A stretch of DNA of 64,000 nt from Persicaria tinctoria (GCA_037127255.1 JBANSL010000012.1:41531115-41595114), one strand, 5' to 3'. Shown: positions 45,804 to 59,330, counted from the first letter of the stretch. Numbers and translations are program-made. The notes: a model not told the origin generated them from the sequence alone.

Positions 45804-48800
45804 TCATCCACCTCTAAAAACAAGTCTCGTCCCCGAGACTAAAATAATCTTAAAACAGGGGATGAAGTTTGAAATTGGTGAGTCCAAGGATCATGTCATT
45901 GATCCCGTGAACACCTCATAAGTGCCCCTATGAGATCCTCACAGTACCGTTGCCGTGATCATAATATCCCCAATAGACCGTAGTAAGAATGTAATATGGG
46001 CCCCTATCACATCCTTACTCCGACTCTTTGGCCATATCATAACTCAAATATTATTATCCACTTCGTGAGGCGTCATAATGTAAATCCAGTCCCGAATGAT
46101 TCAAAAGAGTTTTGCAAATGGAAAGATTGACCTCGAAATCGTTAAAATTCTTGATAGGATTTATTCTTTTAAAATCCAAGTTAGTATTTTTCAAATCCGT
46201 TCAAAATCTTCAAATTCGACGTTAGTCAAGCAATTTCACATCATGAGAGGTGGAATCATCCACCTCTAAAGACTAATCTCATATTCTCTTCCTAGTTTAC
46301 GAATCAAATCAATCATCATTCTCAACTCAGCATGAACAAAAGTAAACCAACTCATCAACTCATAACATCATCAGCCACCTCTCATGTGGAAAATCTCAAC
46401 ATCAATCATGATAATCTCAACCACATAACATTTTTACCCATAACATAAATCATACCATCCATTCAGAACATGTCAAAAGCAATAACAACATCTCAACATC
46501 ATACCACGAGCCATAAGGCATATTTACATCATACTGAAGGAATCACAAGTCCATGATCGAATTCTCATAAGTTATCATGCAAGCACACATGTCAAGAGAT
46601 CAATGGGCTAGGTGTCACAGGGTTAGTATGTCAGTACACATCAATTCTCAAAATCGCATAACATCGCACTACAAGTAGAACCAGTCATAGCAGATTTATC
46701 ATGTCAACATATCAACACATCAAGGCCATGCCTATTAAGATTCAGAAAAGGACGTTCAAGTAGTATATAATTCACCAACATGTCAGCATGCCCTAAAAGA
46801 CATCACCTCAACTCATCACAATATCGAATGACGATCATTTAGTAACCAGGCACCATTGAGTCATGTTCATCATTTGACGTATCAATAATAATGTTTAACT
46901 ATATAATACATCATCATGCTTTCATATAATAACACATCATTATCTCATATATCATGTCGCAACACATCCTAACATGCTTCTACAACAACATAACAGGTTA
47001 GCAAATCATCAATATATCATGATAGCATTTGTCACTTTCACTAGATTTCAATATTGCATATCAACATGTAGTATTGTTCCATACCAAGTTCCTCATGGTC
47101 GCTATCTAACATCATGCCAGTACATATTTACAAGTCATGTAAGCAAGAAAATTCCCAAATTATCATCAGTACGTCAACAAGTCTCAATTTGCTAGTATGC
47201 TCAAAATTATTGCAAAACATCATATATGAACATAGTCAATTCAAGCTAGCAACTTTCATCATAACCTTATCAGATACCAATTCAAGTTCCTTAGCATTCG
47301 CAGTTCATACTTTTATAGACAAAGGAATTTAGATCATGCTTAACAACTCACATTAGCAACACATCAAGACATCATGGTATATAAGAACTGCAAGGCATTG
47401 AATCATATAATCATAATCAATGGATCCTCAGGAAACATTCATTACCAAGTTAGCACATCAACACGTAAATTTCATCGTCAGGTCAGTGCAATATCGCCAT
47501 CAACTAATTTAGAAGGATTAAGAGTTAGAACGGAGGACACTCCCGCTCGCAAGTCATATCGTACTCAGTAATCGTCATCATCAAAACGTGCTTGTCCTGC
47601 CGAAATCGTTGATCTTGAGGCCCGTGGGTTATGGGCTCAAGCCTTCGCGGCGTTGCTCTATCACTATCCGACTTCCCATTTCCTCTTTCATGCGGCCGCT
47701 CGTTCAACGTGTCGCGTAGAAGTCCAAGTTAGTGAAGATAGGGGAGGGACAAGAGCGGACAACCTAATGTTCCTTTCGGAACAAACACACACCAACCCTA
47801 AGGATGACAACTAGAGACGAAACTCCGGCCTGAGAATAGCAACGATGCCCTTATGGAAGTCTATTAAGTTATAATTGCGATAAGAAAACACGAATTCATC
47901 ATGGAGCATATCAATCACACTAATCCACGCTAACATGTACCTATCTCAGGGGAGCAACATTTGTATTCATTTCCAACGACACGATTGATTCCTATACTGA
48001 TGCATGCGAGACAAGATAGTAGTCTATTATTCCATGAAAGCAGATATGCCTAGCAAGCTATGCGGAATCAAGAATGAGCATGCAGGATTCGAGGTCATGT
48101 GGGATTTAACAACGATGACGAGTATGGTGTATATGAACGAATGCACAAGCATGGTGTACACATCAATAGGTGAGGTCAAATATGGCATGGCAAGGTGTAA
48201 CATAACAACTAGATTAAGCGTCATACGAGAACATATAGGAGCAACCTAGTAACTATCTCATCCGAACACACTGGTCATATAATAGGTCAAGCATGGCACG
48301 TAATCATACGATGAGATACATTTAGAAAGCACATGTCCTACATGATACTAGGGACACATAATGTGATACAAGCATAGTCAAGAGTCATTAAAAGGGGTTC
48401 AATAGGGTGTTCACGAAACATGAGGCATCATCAAAAGTAACAAGAAGGACATCATGGGCAATAGATTATAATCATGCTAGGAACGAATCATCATAGGACA
48501 CATATAAAGGTACAATAGTTATCACATCATAGAATATGTACAACATGTAATCATTTAGCGAGTCATATTGGAAATCATAAGCCATACAGGATACTACTAG
48601 CACATATCGAATCATGACCACAATCAAGGTAACTCAACTAAATTCATTTTAACATCCATGCGTCATGCATATGCGAAATGATATAACGTGGTGTGTAATC
48701 ATGCGAGGTGCCAAGTCATACATCTATGCCAACACTACAGGAATTTATAAGGTAATAGGGGAAACACTACCAAGTGATAACATGTAATCATGCCAGGATA

Positions 48801-51239
48801 AACCATCACACAAGGCAATTAATCACCGAATTCAACATCAATCTAATTTGTATGAGTAAGATATTTCGAGGTGATAGAAGGAGGGAAGGATCACACTATG
48901 AGGGACCTTGCTCAAGAGGGAATCGGCAATAATGCAAGCAAGTTATAAATTCGCACAAGTCACAACCAATGACCCTACATGATGCTAACAACTCAATATG
49001 ACATTCGATACATACATGTGCTTGAATGGCGAACACATCGATGTGTAAGAAATCATATTAACATAGCTCGTCGATATAGAAGCATGGGAGGAATATAGCA
49101 ATGCATAATGCAAGACTATGCAACAGACTATGACTAGCATACAAGGTATGTATTTCAACTCAACAACCATTTGAATAAGGTATGCATTTACCAAGACATC
49201 ACGTCAAATAGCATGATCACAATTGAACTACTAATTTAGTCAACAAACCACGGGTAACATCGACTAATCATGCAGGGAAAATCATCTTGCGACATTCATA
49301 CAAGGGAAGTGTAGCACACTAATCTAGGGGAAGACAATAACTATATACAGACACCTATCATGCAATTCATGCTTCAAATAAGTCGTTAGTACGACCAATA
49401 CAACAGGTCAATTAGACATGCGAAGGCGACATATAATCAGGACAGGAAGCAAGGTGCAACACGGGACCTAAGCAATGGGGAAAGCATGGGTACAGAATGT
49501 CATACAACCACGAATTTACATTAAGACTCATCATCTTAACATGTACTGGAAATTACATATCATATAAGGCATGTTGACATCAAGTTGTAACACATATCCA
49601 TCAAGTAAGGAACTCACTCTATCATGATACAAGAACTGAACGATCACACTATCATGAACCTATTTATAGGGAGAACATTAATCATGCTGTTTTCCAACAC
49701 ATGACATTTACATTAATGCACTAGTATGACGATGCAACATACTGAGTAAGGTATGCTGGGATGATAGAGACGTAAGATGTGTAACTTGAACTCATACAAT
49801 GACCATCATGAAGTCATAAACATTAAAGCATGCATTCATCAAGACTCAATTATACCACATACTCCTCATCCAACGCACTAATCACACAACAATATAAAGT
49901 GCAAAACAACCACCTGATGAATACAGAATAGATGAGCATGTTGTAGATTCTTGTCATAAAACGAGTAATAAGCATCAAGGTGTCATCAGCTAGTATGCTA
50001 AAGAGATCATTTACAGGCATTCACACGAAGAAGAGTTTATCACGCTATCATGGCCTAACCTAGGAGAAAACAATTATCATGTAGGTTCATATCATGTGGT
50101 TTATATGCTTCAAATCAATTATTAGTACAATTAATACAATAAGTCAAGTAGGCATGCTATGACAACGCAATCACGATAGAGAGTGAGGCATAACACAAAA
50201 CTTGATCAATGAAACTAATCACAGATGTAATAACATGAGCAACATTTTACAAATAAGCATTTGCAAGGTACACGCAGGAGGTTACAAAATCATGTCATGC
50301 AATTCAGAGAGAGTCACCATTACAACCGGAGAGAGATCCCTAAGGGCAACCATTGACCTTCCCCAACTGACTCATCACCCCTATTTCTCATGGGACCTTG
50401 GTATGTACGACTCTTTGTGGCAAGAAAACCTCGGTTGATCATCATAAGAATCAAGGAAGACAACCCCGGAAACACCTTACTTTTGACTCAAAATGACATC
50501 AAGAACTACCTTCCAATACTCACTCAGACAACCTTCATATACATACATGAGTTTCTGATGCAATGTGTTTACCAACCCGATTCCCATGAAAGATACTGAC
50601 ATATGGGAAAAAGACTCAATAGAACCGTCAAAGGGTTAACAAACATAGTGGAAGGGGCCGTTTCACACAAGTTGGGTTGACCACACAGAATTAAGGGTAC
50701 TCCCACTATCCCGTTTGCACAGATCAGTCGATACACATTTAATTGTTAGCATATCAAGCACTCAGCATAGAATCAGCCAATGACAATTATAATGACCTCC
50801 TTCGAGGGAGATCGTACTCAGTCTCAATATATAAAGCAGATCAAACTATCTAATATCGCTCTTCGAGGAGCGACTGACCGGAGGGGCAAAAACCTCGCGA
50901 TCCTACCTAACTCGACACTCCAACCACCTTGGTGCAATCTCCTTGGAGTCTTCCGGACCCTATGTAAAGAGCAAGCTAGTATTTTGCCTACCGTTCCCAA
51001 CTACACCCAATAGGGGGGGTCTAGCGCCTTTACTACCCAATCGTGTCCCCGTTTTGTCGATTCTCCTTTTTTATTACAACTCGAGTTCATTACTTAGTCC
51101 AATTTTAGTTAAGCACATTAAATTCATTTTGCCCCTCTAAATCCTTTTCAAAAAGTCCTTGAAACTCGTGGGCGGTTTTCAAAACACACACTCGACCCTT
51201 GTGTACCCGAATTGCACAACCTGGCTCTGATACCATCTT
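45804..51239 (-). other. LARD internal domain, non-coding
   Basis: This 5.4-kb stretch is dominated by CAT/ATG-containing words (AACATCATC, CATAACATC). No ORF exceeds about 85 codons and no retroelement protein motif appears in any frame. Next to the left LTR the minus strand has AGAGGTGGATGA, a possible polypurine tract. Similar CCACCTCTAAA words recur near 46260. Confidence 0.85.
51222..51235 (-). promoter_or_regulatory. Primer-binding site for initiator tRNA-Met
   Basis: On the minus strand it reads TGGTATCAGAGCCA, four bases after the LTR end. This is the standard plant retrotransposon primer site for initiator methionine tRNA and fixes the element's orientation. Confidence 0.93.
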
Positions 51240-54082
51240 TGTAACGGCCCGGAATTATGATTTCCGGGTTACGTTTCAAGGGATAAAACCCCTTGTTCGG
51301 ATCTTGCAATTCAGGTACGGGTTGAGTTTTAAAACAAAATATTTGTACTAAAAGAAGGGATTTCGAACCCTTAAAGATCGCGGATCCATTGGAGATCAAA
51401 TACCTGCCTTAGTCTAATCGTGAAATCGAGCGAAAGCAAAAATAAGGTTGAGTTTAAATACCATCCGAAAGGGAGTATTAAAAGAGAGGAAGTGTGGTGG
51501 TCTCTCAACCTCTCGATCTAACGCCAAAAGTCTGAACCCGCCAAGCATCCACATAAGCAACGATAACGGCTAGTGATTACCTGAATCTAAAAAAAATGAG
51601 GGGGATCTGGGTCAATCATCAGGTCACTCATGCGCGTATGTAAACACACTCTGAGAGGCATATAATAAGCATCCTACTCTTAAGATGAAATGCGTAATGC
51701 CATGCGTAAATTAAATCACGTATATATATTGACAGTTTAATATAATGCAGAAAGCGATAAATGGATCCACACAGAATGCCAAGTGGCATGTCCCTCTCGT
51801 ACCTCCACCCCCCTTCCGATAGGGCGGACACTGGCCAGTTCGGTGCTATAGCATAGCAAATTCCTCGTGGTGGTGCACAACCCACGGCATCATCATATCA
51901 TATCATATCATATCATCGCTTGCCCGATGGTGTTGGGCTATCATATCATGCTCATATAGACTCGATTGACCCAGGGTACCCGATGAGGCTGGGCTACCCT
52001 ATGACCCTAGCAAAGACTCTAGGACTATCACAGATAACGGCCGTTCTCTTGCAAGGACATATAGCAATCATATGATTTTCATTTTAGCTCCTAAGCATGA
52101 TTCTAAGTCGTATGGTGCATGGACACTAGCCTACTATATAACACCCAGTGCATAGAGCGCCCATCATGAGTAAGTTCAAAGAACTTACCTGGAGTAGCAG
52201 ATCAGCAAGATGAAAAGCAGCAAGATATAAGCAAGCAGGTTACAGATCACCTAGCAATTATTAATAAATATGCATAAGTAAACTGCACAAAACGGGATCC
52301 ATTTACCACTACATAACATGCCCACCAATCCATTAATCATAGCATCATCAACATTCTTTATCTCAACTTATGGCAACATCTTATATCATCTTATTCCATT
52401 GTCATTTCCATAACTGACTCAATCATACTTCAATCCATAAAATCTCACTCGCTAGTCCAGTTGTTAGCCAAAACAATTACTTCAAGTTTATACTTAGCCA
52501 TTTCTAATTTATAAAATATTTAATCTTTAAAAATACTTTCAAAAAAAATCCATTTAAATAATCCCGACATACTTTACTTTAATTAAAATCACCATTCTAG
52601 GGATTTAAGTAACTTTCAACCGTTACAAAATAATTCAATTTATATACTTTAAAACCGACCCCTTTTTAAATACCGACACACAAATCAATTTCTGAACAAT
52701 CAATTATCGGAAATCGGTTAAACAATTAATTAATAAATTAAATAAATAAATATATAACGAATAACCCGAACCGAACCAACGCTTTTAACCCAAACCGAAC
52801 CGAACCCGCTAAACCTCAACCCAACCCGGTTCATCAAACAAACAAACAAAAAATGAAGGTGTGGGCCCCATTGAGCTGACTGGACAGGGGCCCCAGGGAG
52901 TCTTGTTCTTCCTCCCTCAATTCGAAAGGAGAATCCCGCCGCCTTCACTGCTCGACGCCATGGCGCCCGCCCAGCTCGGCCAAGCCGCTCAGCCAGCCCA
53001 GATCCCAAGGACTCGCCCCTCCCGACCACGCTCACACTCCCCTGCTCCCACGCTCCCGCCTGCCCGCTCGAATTCAACTCACAACCGTCGCTCCCATGGC
53101 TCCCGCGCTCGATCTCGCCGCCCTCGAGCTCGTCGGAGCTCTCGAGCTCGCCGGAGCTCTCCTCTGTTACCCATCCCCAACTTTCTCTCTCTCGACCACT
53201 CAAGGACAAGAAGGAACCAAAACAAACCAAGGAAAAAGGAGGAGGTTCGATAGCTCACCGAGGATGTTCGCGACATCGGAGGTCTCGATCGGAGTTCTGG
53301 GCGTTGTCGGTGGCTTGCGAAGACTCGTCGGACCTGCGTGGGACATGGGTGACCGTGATGGTAGGGCTCGAGAGTGGTTTCGATCGAAGACGGAAAAGAA
53401 TCGCTTACCGGAACTTAGCTCGCGATCGAACATGGTTTAGAAGGGAGTGGGGCTGCGGTGGCTCTCGTGGCGGCTCCGGTGGTGGCTTCGTTGCTTCTGG
53501 TGGCCCCAAGGAATGCTGTGGCTGCTCTGGTGGCTCCGAGGAGGGGTCGAAGATGAAAAGGGATTGATGGTGGTGATCGGAGAAGAGAAACGGGAAGGTG
53601 ACGGTGATGGTTTTAGGTGATGTTGAAGATGAAGGTGTGTGTTGCTTGAACAATAAGAGAGAGCGGGAGTGATGGTGAGGAGGTGATGGTGACGATGAGT
53701 GATGGTGATGGTGAGGGAATGGTGAAGGGGATGGTTCCATTTGTAGGCATGGTGAGATGATGGGAGTGGGTGAGGATAGAGTGTGGAAATGGGTAAACAA
53801 TTACCCGGAATTAAATCTCGAATACGCGAATTTTGAATCCCGAAATTAGTTCGTGATAGTTAGTTTCTTTGAATCTCGTTTTCTCGATTAATTAGATTTA
53901 TAAAATCGAAAAGGATAACACACCACGATAATTATTTTGAATTTTTGAGGTAAAAGAACGGAAATTGTTCGTTAAATTTATACTCCGGTCGGAATCCGCT
54001 AAACAAGTTTTAAAACCGACTTAATTTCATTTTTAATTCTCTTATTCCAGAAAATTAGGATTTGAAAATCCGAGCCTTTACA
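51240..54082 (-). repeat. LARD 5' LTR (right copy)
   Basis: Offset exactly 8279 bases from the left LTR. All the lines I compared match base for base. It ends directly at the TTAGG duplication. Confidence 0.95.
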
Positions 54083-54488
54083 TTAGGATTTGTTTATTAG
54101 GACAATATTAGGAAAAATTTATGGGGAGAGGATCCAAATCCGAGAGCTAGGGGTTGGAGATCTTAAGGAAGAAGAAAAGCCCAATGAGCCAAATTTTCCC
54201 TCGGAGGAAATCTTCTAGAATCTGTATCGGCGGGCGTCGATGCAGATTCTAGAAGCAAAGCAAAGTCGTCATATTCTTTATATATTGAGAAAGAAATGTG
54301 ATGATTTTACTAGTCAAAATTGAACTTTTTAAATGAGTTACATGCTTAACAAAATATGAAAGGCCCAATCAGCCCATGAGGTAGCAGTTATAATTGCTTT
54401 ACACTGTAGTTAACAAGGAAAATTTGGCAGTACGTGTGTGGCAGTGGGGGAGGGAAGGTTTCATTAAGTAACTGCTTCTTTTTCACCC

Positions 54489-54690
54489 TATAAAAGCTAC
54501 TGCTACTCAAGTGAACAGGTCCTAGGGTTCCGAATCTTTTCCATCAACAAAAATAGAGGAAAGCAACAAACAAGCTTCTTCCTCTTCTTCTTCCCATCAT
54601 CAGCAACCTGCAACCATCCACAAAACCAAAAACAAAAAGAAAATCAACAGTAGGAAGAGCAGGCATGCACAATCAGGTAGCTATCTTAAT
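54489..54690 (+). promoter_or_regulatory. TATA box and leader-like sequence
   Basis: TATAAAAG at 54489-54496 is followed by a CT-rich, AAC-rich stretch (54530-54665: CTTCTTCCTCTTCTTCTTCCC, CAACCTGCAACC) that looks like a plant 5' untranslated leader. A short ATG frame at 54665 stops at a donor-like CAG|GTAGCT. The gene it might have driven is not visible; downstream sequence is a repeat unit and a CACTA element. The LARD lies 400 bp upstream. Confidence 0.45.
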
Positions 54691-54752
54691 TGATTTTAGA
54701 AACCAGGCCCTCGAGAGCCTTGCGAGCTTCTTCGGGTGGTTTGGTTTCAGAA

Positions 54753-57700
54753 CACTACTAGAATTGTGTTCATAGACATCGGATGATTAACATCAGTTAG
54801 AAAAACGCACGACGTTAAAAATAAATGTAACAACGGTTTGTAAGTTTCTGATGTTGAAAACAAAACAGACATCGCCCAATTTTGTCGACCGATGTTAAAA
54901 GTGGTTTTCTGGAAAAAAAAAAAAAGAAAAAGAAGGCTCGGAAATGAAAATTGAACAAGTAAAATCCCGCTCACTTCGAATACGGGCGGGCGGATCCCAA
55001 TTCTCCCAACACTTCGAAAATTTCCTAGAAATTTATAGCTGCTTCTTAAATTCATACAAACACAATCCCAATATCTCCCACACTTAGAAAAAAAAATTGA
55101 ATTTTTTGCCGAAAAAAAGAAGCAACATATAATTATACTTAGAAAATTAAATAGGTCATATTCACCAGCACCACTCCCGTCTCTTTCATCCTCACATCCC
55201 ACATCCCACATCCCGACTCCTTCCTGTTCACCGCGATAGATGTTCCTCCTCCACTCCTGCTGCCTTTCGACCATGTAGGCTCTGCGACTGTCGAACTTGA
55301 GGGGGCTGTGGTGGCGCTGATCTTCGTGATCAGTCCCATCTCTTCGGGCTTTCCTCACATTGTTGAACCAGACTCGTGAAACCCCTCTTTCATTGTCGTC
55401 CTCTTCTCTCCGGCCATCGAACCCGAGCTCGGCTTCTCTTCGTGGTAGGGTTCTTCTTTGTCGAACAAGGAATTCCGCCTTCTCTTCCTGGTAGGGCATT
55501 TCTCCGCCTCCGTTTTTCAATATGTTTGATTTAGGGTTTATGTGAAATCGTTTGATTAAGTGTATGTAGATGAACTTGACATTCATTTTTGATTTAGGGT
55601 TTGTTTAGGGTTTGAATTACTCTCTAATCTAACTAATTTGGGGCTTTATCAGGTGTTCTTTGATTTCTGGCCCTCCTCCTTCCCTTTTTTCTCATTCTGG
55701 TCATCTTTTTTCTTGCCGAATCTTGTGTCTTGCCATCCTCCTTCCCCATTTGTGAACTTGTGATTGCAGGTTTGAACGTGTAGTTCTAGGGTTTGTTTGC
55801 TATGATGTTACGTTTTCTAGATCTAAGGTTGTGAATGTGAAATTGTGATTGCAGATTTTAACTTGTAGATTTAGGGTTTGTTTGTTGCGATTTTCCCCCC
55901 TATAGATCTAAGTCTGTAAATATGAACTTTTGATTGCAGATTTGGAGTTTCCTTGGATATTTCATACTCCTATCATTCATATACTATATTTGGAGTTTAA
56001 GGTAAGAATACACTCATTCTGCCTTGTAAATTATGTAGTGCAATCATACGATTTTTTCATAATGCTTAACTGTCACTCTCTTCTGATGCAGTACATTCAT
56101 ATCATTGTTTCATCATGCTCTTGTAGTTGTATAGTAGTAGTTGTAACCCTTTGGAGTTTATCTGAAAGCATACATGAGCAAAAGGAAGAGTAACTGTTTT
56201 TCGTTAAATCCATGCCTAGCCATATATCTTTTTTGTGTAGATTGTTTACCTTCAAGATGAATGTGAATCAATCTTTGCATGATAACTTTGTTAAATTTCT
56301 GAAAATAGCTCAAGATTTAGAAAGATGTGATGACAAAATCAAGGATTCTCATCTTGCTGTTCTTTTGTTGAATTCCTTACCCGATGAGTTTGATAATTTC
56401 AAAGATGTCATTCAGTTTAGGAGTGATAATTTGACCGAGTTGAGTTTGAATTCAAGGATTTTATTCCTTATCTGCTCAGATTTGAATTCCTTAATTACCT
56501 GTTGTTGAGTTAGAAAAAAGCTCTAAAATGCAATTGTTTGCTGCTGAAAGTGAATTATTTATCAGGCTGAAAAGTGTAGCATCTGAGGCTACTGAGGAGC
56601 AGGAAAATGGAGTTGACATGGCTTCTAACATGCTTGAAATAGAGGCTTTTGGGGCTGTTGTACAATAGCACTTGGGGGTTGCCTTGAGCTAGCAAACTGG
56701 AGAGGTTGTTGCTGCTGAAAACCGATTGAGCCATGCTCCGATTTGGAGGTGTTGTTGCAGCCGGAAACACACCAAAAAGAGCTGCTCTAAGGGCTGATGA
56801 AAAAGATGTGGTAAAGGTTTCTAACTTTTCTCCTAATCCTTGTGTCTCTCCTTTGATTCATGCTCTTCCTTCTCGTAAATCTGATTTTATTTTAGTTGGA
56901 GAAGTACCAATAAGATTGCACTCTACTTATGGTTGTGATGTATTTGTTGTATGCTTAATAGAACCTTTGATGAATCATGTGCTAAAATGGCTATTAATTC
57001 TGAAATACATGTTAAACCCATTGTGATACAATCTGATTCTGAGCGTGAAGTGTGATATGCATAATTTAGGTGACTTATATGAATCTCATGATGACGGTGT
57101 TAAGTCTGTTGTACCTAGTAATGTGATGATGTGTGCTTATAATTCTTCTTTGAAACATGCTAGAAAACCTAAGAGGTTTAGTAAGAAAATGTTATGTCCT
57201 AGTTGGCTGAAAATGGTGTTAGCAATAATTTCATCAACGTTATGCGTTTTGATAATAATATATTTAGTTAATTGAAAGCTAAAATCAGAGTGTAAATTAA
57301 TGGCTTAATCTATGAAATCAAGCTACACATTTCAGCGCTCAAAATTTTATATAAAAGCAGATTTTCTAAACATCTTTTCTTGTGTTCTTAATTATAAGAT
57401 TTGCCTTGTAGCCTTCATTTACTATTGATCGTCATGGTATTATCAAATAGTCTCTCTTTTAGATAAATTAGTGTTGACTATCTTTCATTTAAGAGAGAGC
57501 AGACATTGGAAAAATAAAAATTCCACTTGATGCCCTTCTTTTCTTTCTTTTTTAATTCAATTTGGTAGGCTAATATGGCAGTAGGTTTTCCTTCAAATGA
57601 GTGTGATGCTCATAATGCATGTTTTATTAAATAAAATATTGCCTCTTTATAGTAATGAATTGGTCTGATCTTGTTCCACTGGCTATTTTGATCGCTCTTT

Positions 57701-57914
57701 TGAGCTCAATTCGGCTTTCTGTTCCTCGATTTGTTGGTTTTGAATGATGCAGGCAAGGATCATAACTTTTGAGCTTTATCTATGCATGATAACTTGGCCT
57801 TGCACAAAAGGTAGCCATATTATAAACTTCTGAAAGTTCTGTTCGTACACGTTGAAAATATTTTTGTTTTACATCGGTTTTTAACCGACGTCTATGAACA
57901 AAATTCTAGTAGTG
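54753..57914. mobile_element. Non-autonomous CACTA (En/Spm) element, 3162 bp
   Basis: Termini CACTACTAGAATTGTGTTCA and its inverse (TGAACAAAATTCTAGTAGTG) are flanked by the 3-bp duplication GAA (54750-54752 and 57915-57917). Subterminal CCGATGT/ACATCGG words occur on both sides. There is no TNP2-type transposase. The interior carries gene-like debris: a GC-rich leader-like part (55180-55520), intron-like sequence (55580-56200) and a copia gag remnant. The 279-codon minus frame (54747-55586) runs through the terminal repeat and is not accepted as a gene. Confidence 0.9.
56230..56480 (+). pseudogene. Copia-type gag (UBN2) fragment inside the CACTA element
   Basis: FTFKMNVNQSLHDNFVKF followed by LLNSLPDEFDNFKDVI matches the conserved gag segment of plant Ty1/copia elements (TFKM, then LLNSLP). 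Flanks up to 57275 contain further open frames (56733-57026 and 57045-57275) without recognised domains. It was probably carried in by nested insertion or capture. Confidence 0.65.
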
Positions 57915-58680
57915 GAATCATCAAATCCCTTAACCAGGCTGGGTTGCTGTCGAAATTGGCTCGATTCTTGAAACCAGGCACTCGAGAACCTTGCGAGCTT
58001 CTTCGGGTGTTTTGGTTTCAGAATCATCAAATCCCTTAACCGGGTTGGGTTGCTGTCAAAATTGCGCCGACATGGAGACATATTCCGTTTTGATTCCAGG
58101 ACCCCGCCCTTGGAAACCTTGCGAGCTTTTCTCGTGGCCTGGGTTCTGGAATCACGAAATCATCCTAAACATAGGCGAAATGTTGCCAAAATTTTACTAG
58201 AATGTAATTAACGAATGCAGACACACACAATGTTTCATTAGTTAATTGACGTTATGGGCAAAGAAAATGTTGTCTACCTCAAACAGCCAGAAAGGCAAAA
58301 CAAGCATGAATTGGGTATTTTAAAAAAAAAATCAGTGAGAAGTTACAAATGCCAAACTGATCATTCCCAATTTATATTCAAACCAAAATCAGTCTAAGTC
58401 TGTCACAAACTGATGGTGCAAATATTGCAATTCAGTGAAAACAAAGAAAAGAGGGGAAATTAACATACCCAAGCGGAACTGACGGCCACGCTCGTTCCTT
58501 CAATTGGTGAATGTCGGAGCTCCTCTGGCACCTCCTCAAGCTTCCCAAGCGTTGGATTCAACCACTTCATCCGTCATTGCCCAAGGCCGAAAAAAAGCCC
58601 CAAAGTGGTACAAATCACCAAAGCATTAAGCTAAATGGGTGAATTTGAGGTCGGAAGTCTCGGGTGAGACTAAACTTACC

Positions 58681-58770
58681 TGACCAATGGTGCCGTCTCG
58701 TGACCTCTCGCAACAATGGCTTCGAAGGCGTAGCCATGTCTGTCGCCATCTCTTCTTGCTGCCCAAATCA
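58681..58770 (-). CDS. Possible first exon of an unknown minus-strand gene
   Basis: ATG at 58770 gives MATDMATPSKPLLREVTRR and a few more codons, then a strong donor (TCAG|GTAAGT) at 58681-58680. A leader-like region lies upstream (58771-58960). A second block, 58450-58590, has an open frame (MKWLNPTLGKLEEVPEEL) and a donor-like GG|GTATGT, but I could not join it in phase. This may be the 5' part of the gene whose repeats lie at 54691-58170. Speculative. Confidence 0.3.
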
Positions 58771-58959
58771 AAGTTTACAAAGCTACTCGCGGCTCCACCT
58801 TCCTGGTTTAGAGGATGCTCGCTTCCCGCTCCTGAGTCCCACCATCTCCGACCCTTTGCTCCGGTTTCAGATCCCCGCAATTTGGCCTCTAATTGATTAG
58901 GGATTTGGCGTCTGACAGCTTGGAGCCTCGTCAAATTGAAAGGGTTACCAAAAAATAAA

Positions 58960-59330
58960 ACGAAAGGGGAGAAACTAGAGACGGGTTAATTAAACGGGCT
59001 GGACTCCGATTACATTGAAAGGAAGTTAAATACGTTGGGCTGGTTAGGCAAACACGGGCTTCGATTCCTTTTGTTGAAAAAAGAGCAGGCAATCAATCAA
59101 AATACATACTACGTAATACGTATGTACACGGCCAGGAGCTCTTCAAATATATATACTTAAATTACAAAACTGACCCAAAAAATATATGAATTATAATCGG
59201 CACAAATTAAGAATACGAGTTTGATCAAAATATCAAATTAAACTCGTCAAATATTCTTTGTCAATTAATTCCAGTGGGCCAATCTCACACCAGCTCCAAC
59301 AAAAACGGAGTCAAAACCTCAAATCAAGTT
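58960..59330. other. Intergenic, no gene seen
   Basis: AT-rich sequence with no ORF of interest. Confidence 0.5.

Larger units (their letters stand above)
42961..54082 (-). mobile_element. Young non-coding LTR retrotransposon (LARD type), 11.1 kb
   Basis: Two 2843-bp LTRs (42961-45803 and 51240-54082) flank 5436 bp of internal sequence. TTAGG at 42956-42960 and 54083-54087 is the target duplication. The element reads on the minus strand: its 5' LTR is the right-hand copy, followed by a primer-binding site. The internal region has no gag or pol, so it must be mobilised by proteins from another element, as in large retrotransposon derivatives. All ORFs compared between the LTRs are identical, which points to a recent insertion. 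Confidence 0.95.
54691..58170 (-). pseudogene. Tandemly repeated exon-like unit split by a CACTA element
   Basis: Outside the CACTA element a unit of about 100 bp occurs three times (54698-54752 joined to 57918-57960; 57968-58050; 58090-58170). On the minus strand two copies read DDSETK(T/P)PEEARK followed by LE.LVS, the last ending in a TAA at about 54691. The third copy has diverged. Each unit is preceded by a CAG that could be a splice acceptor. Frames between units do not join without splicing. I do not recognise the protein. It may be the remains of an exon-duplicated gene continuing from 58770. Confidence 0.4.

Noticed and set aside
54747..55586. 279-codon minus-strand ORF
   Set aside because: It runs through the CACTA terminal repeat into flanking sequence, has poly-Phe and poly-Lys low-complexity parts and no domain.
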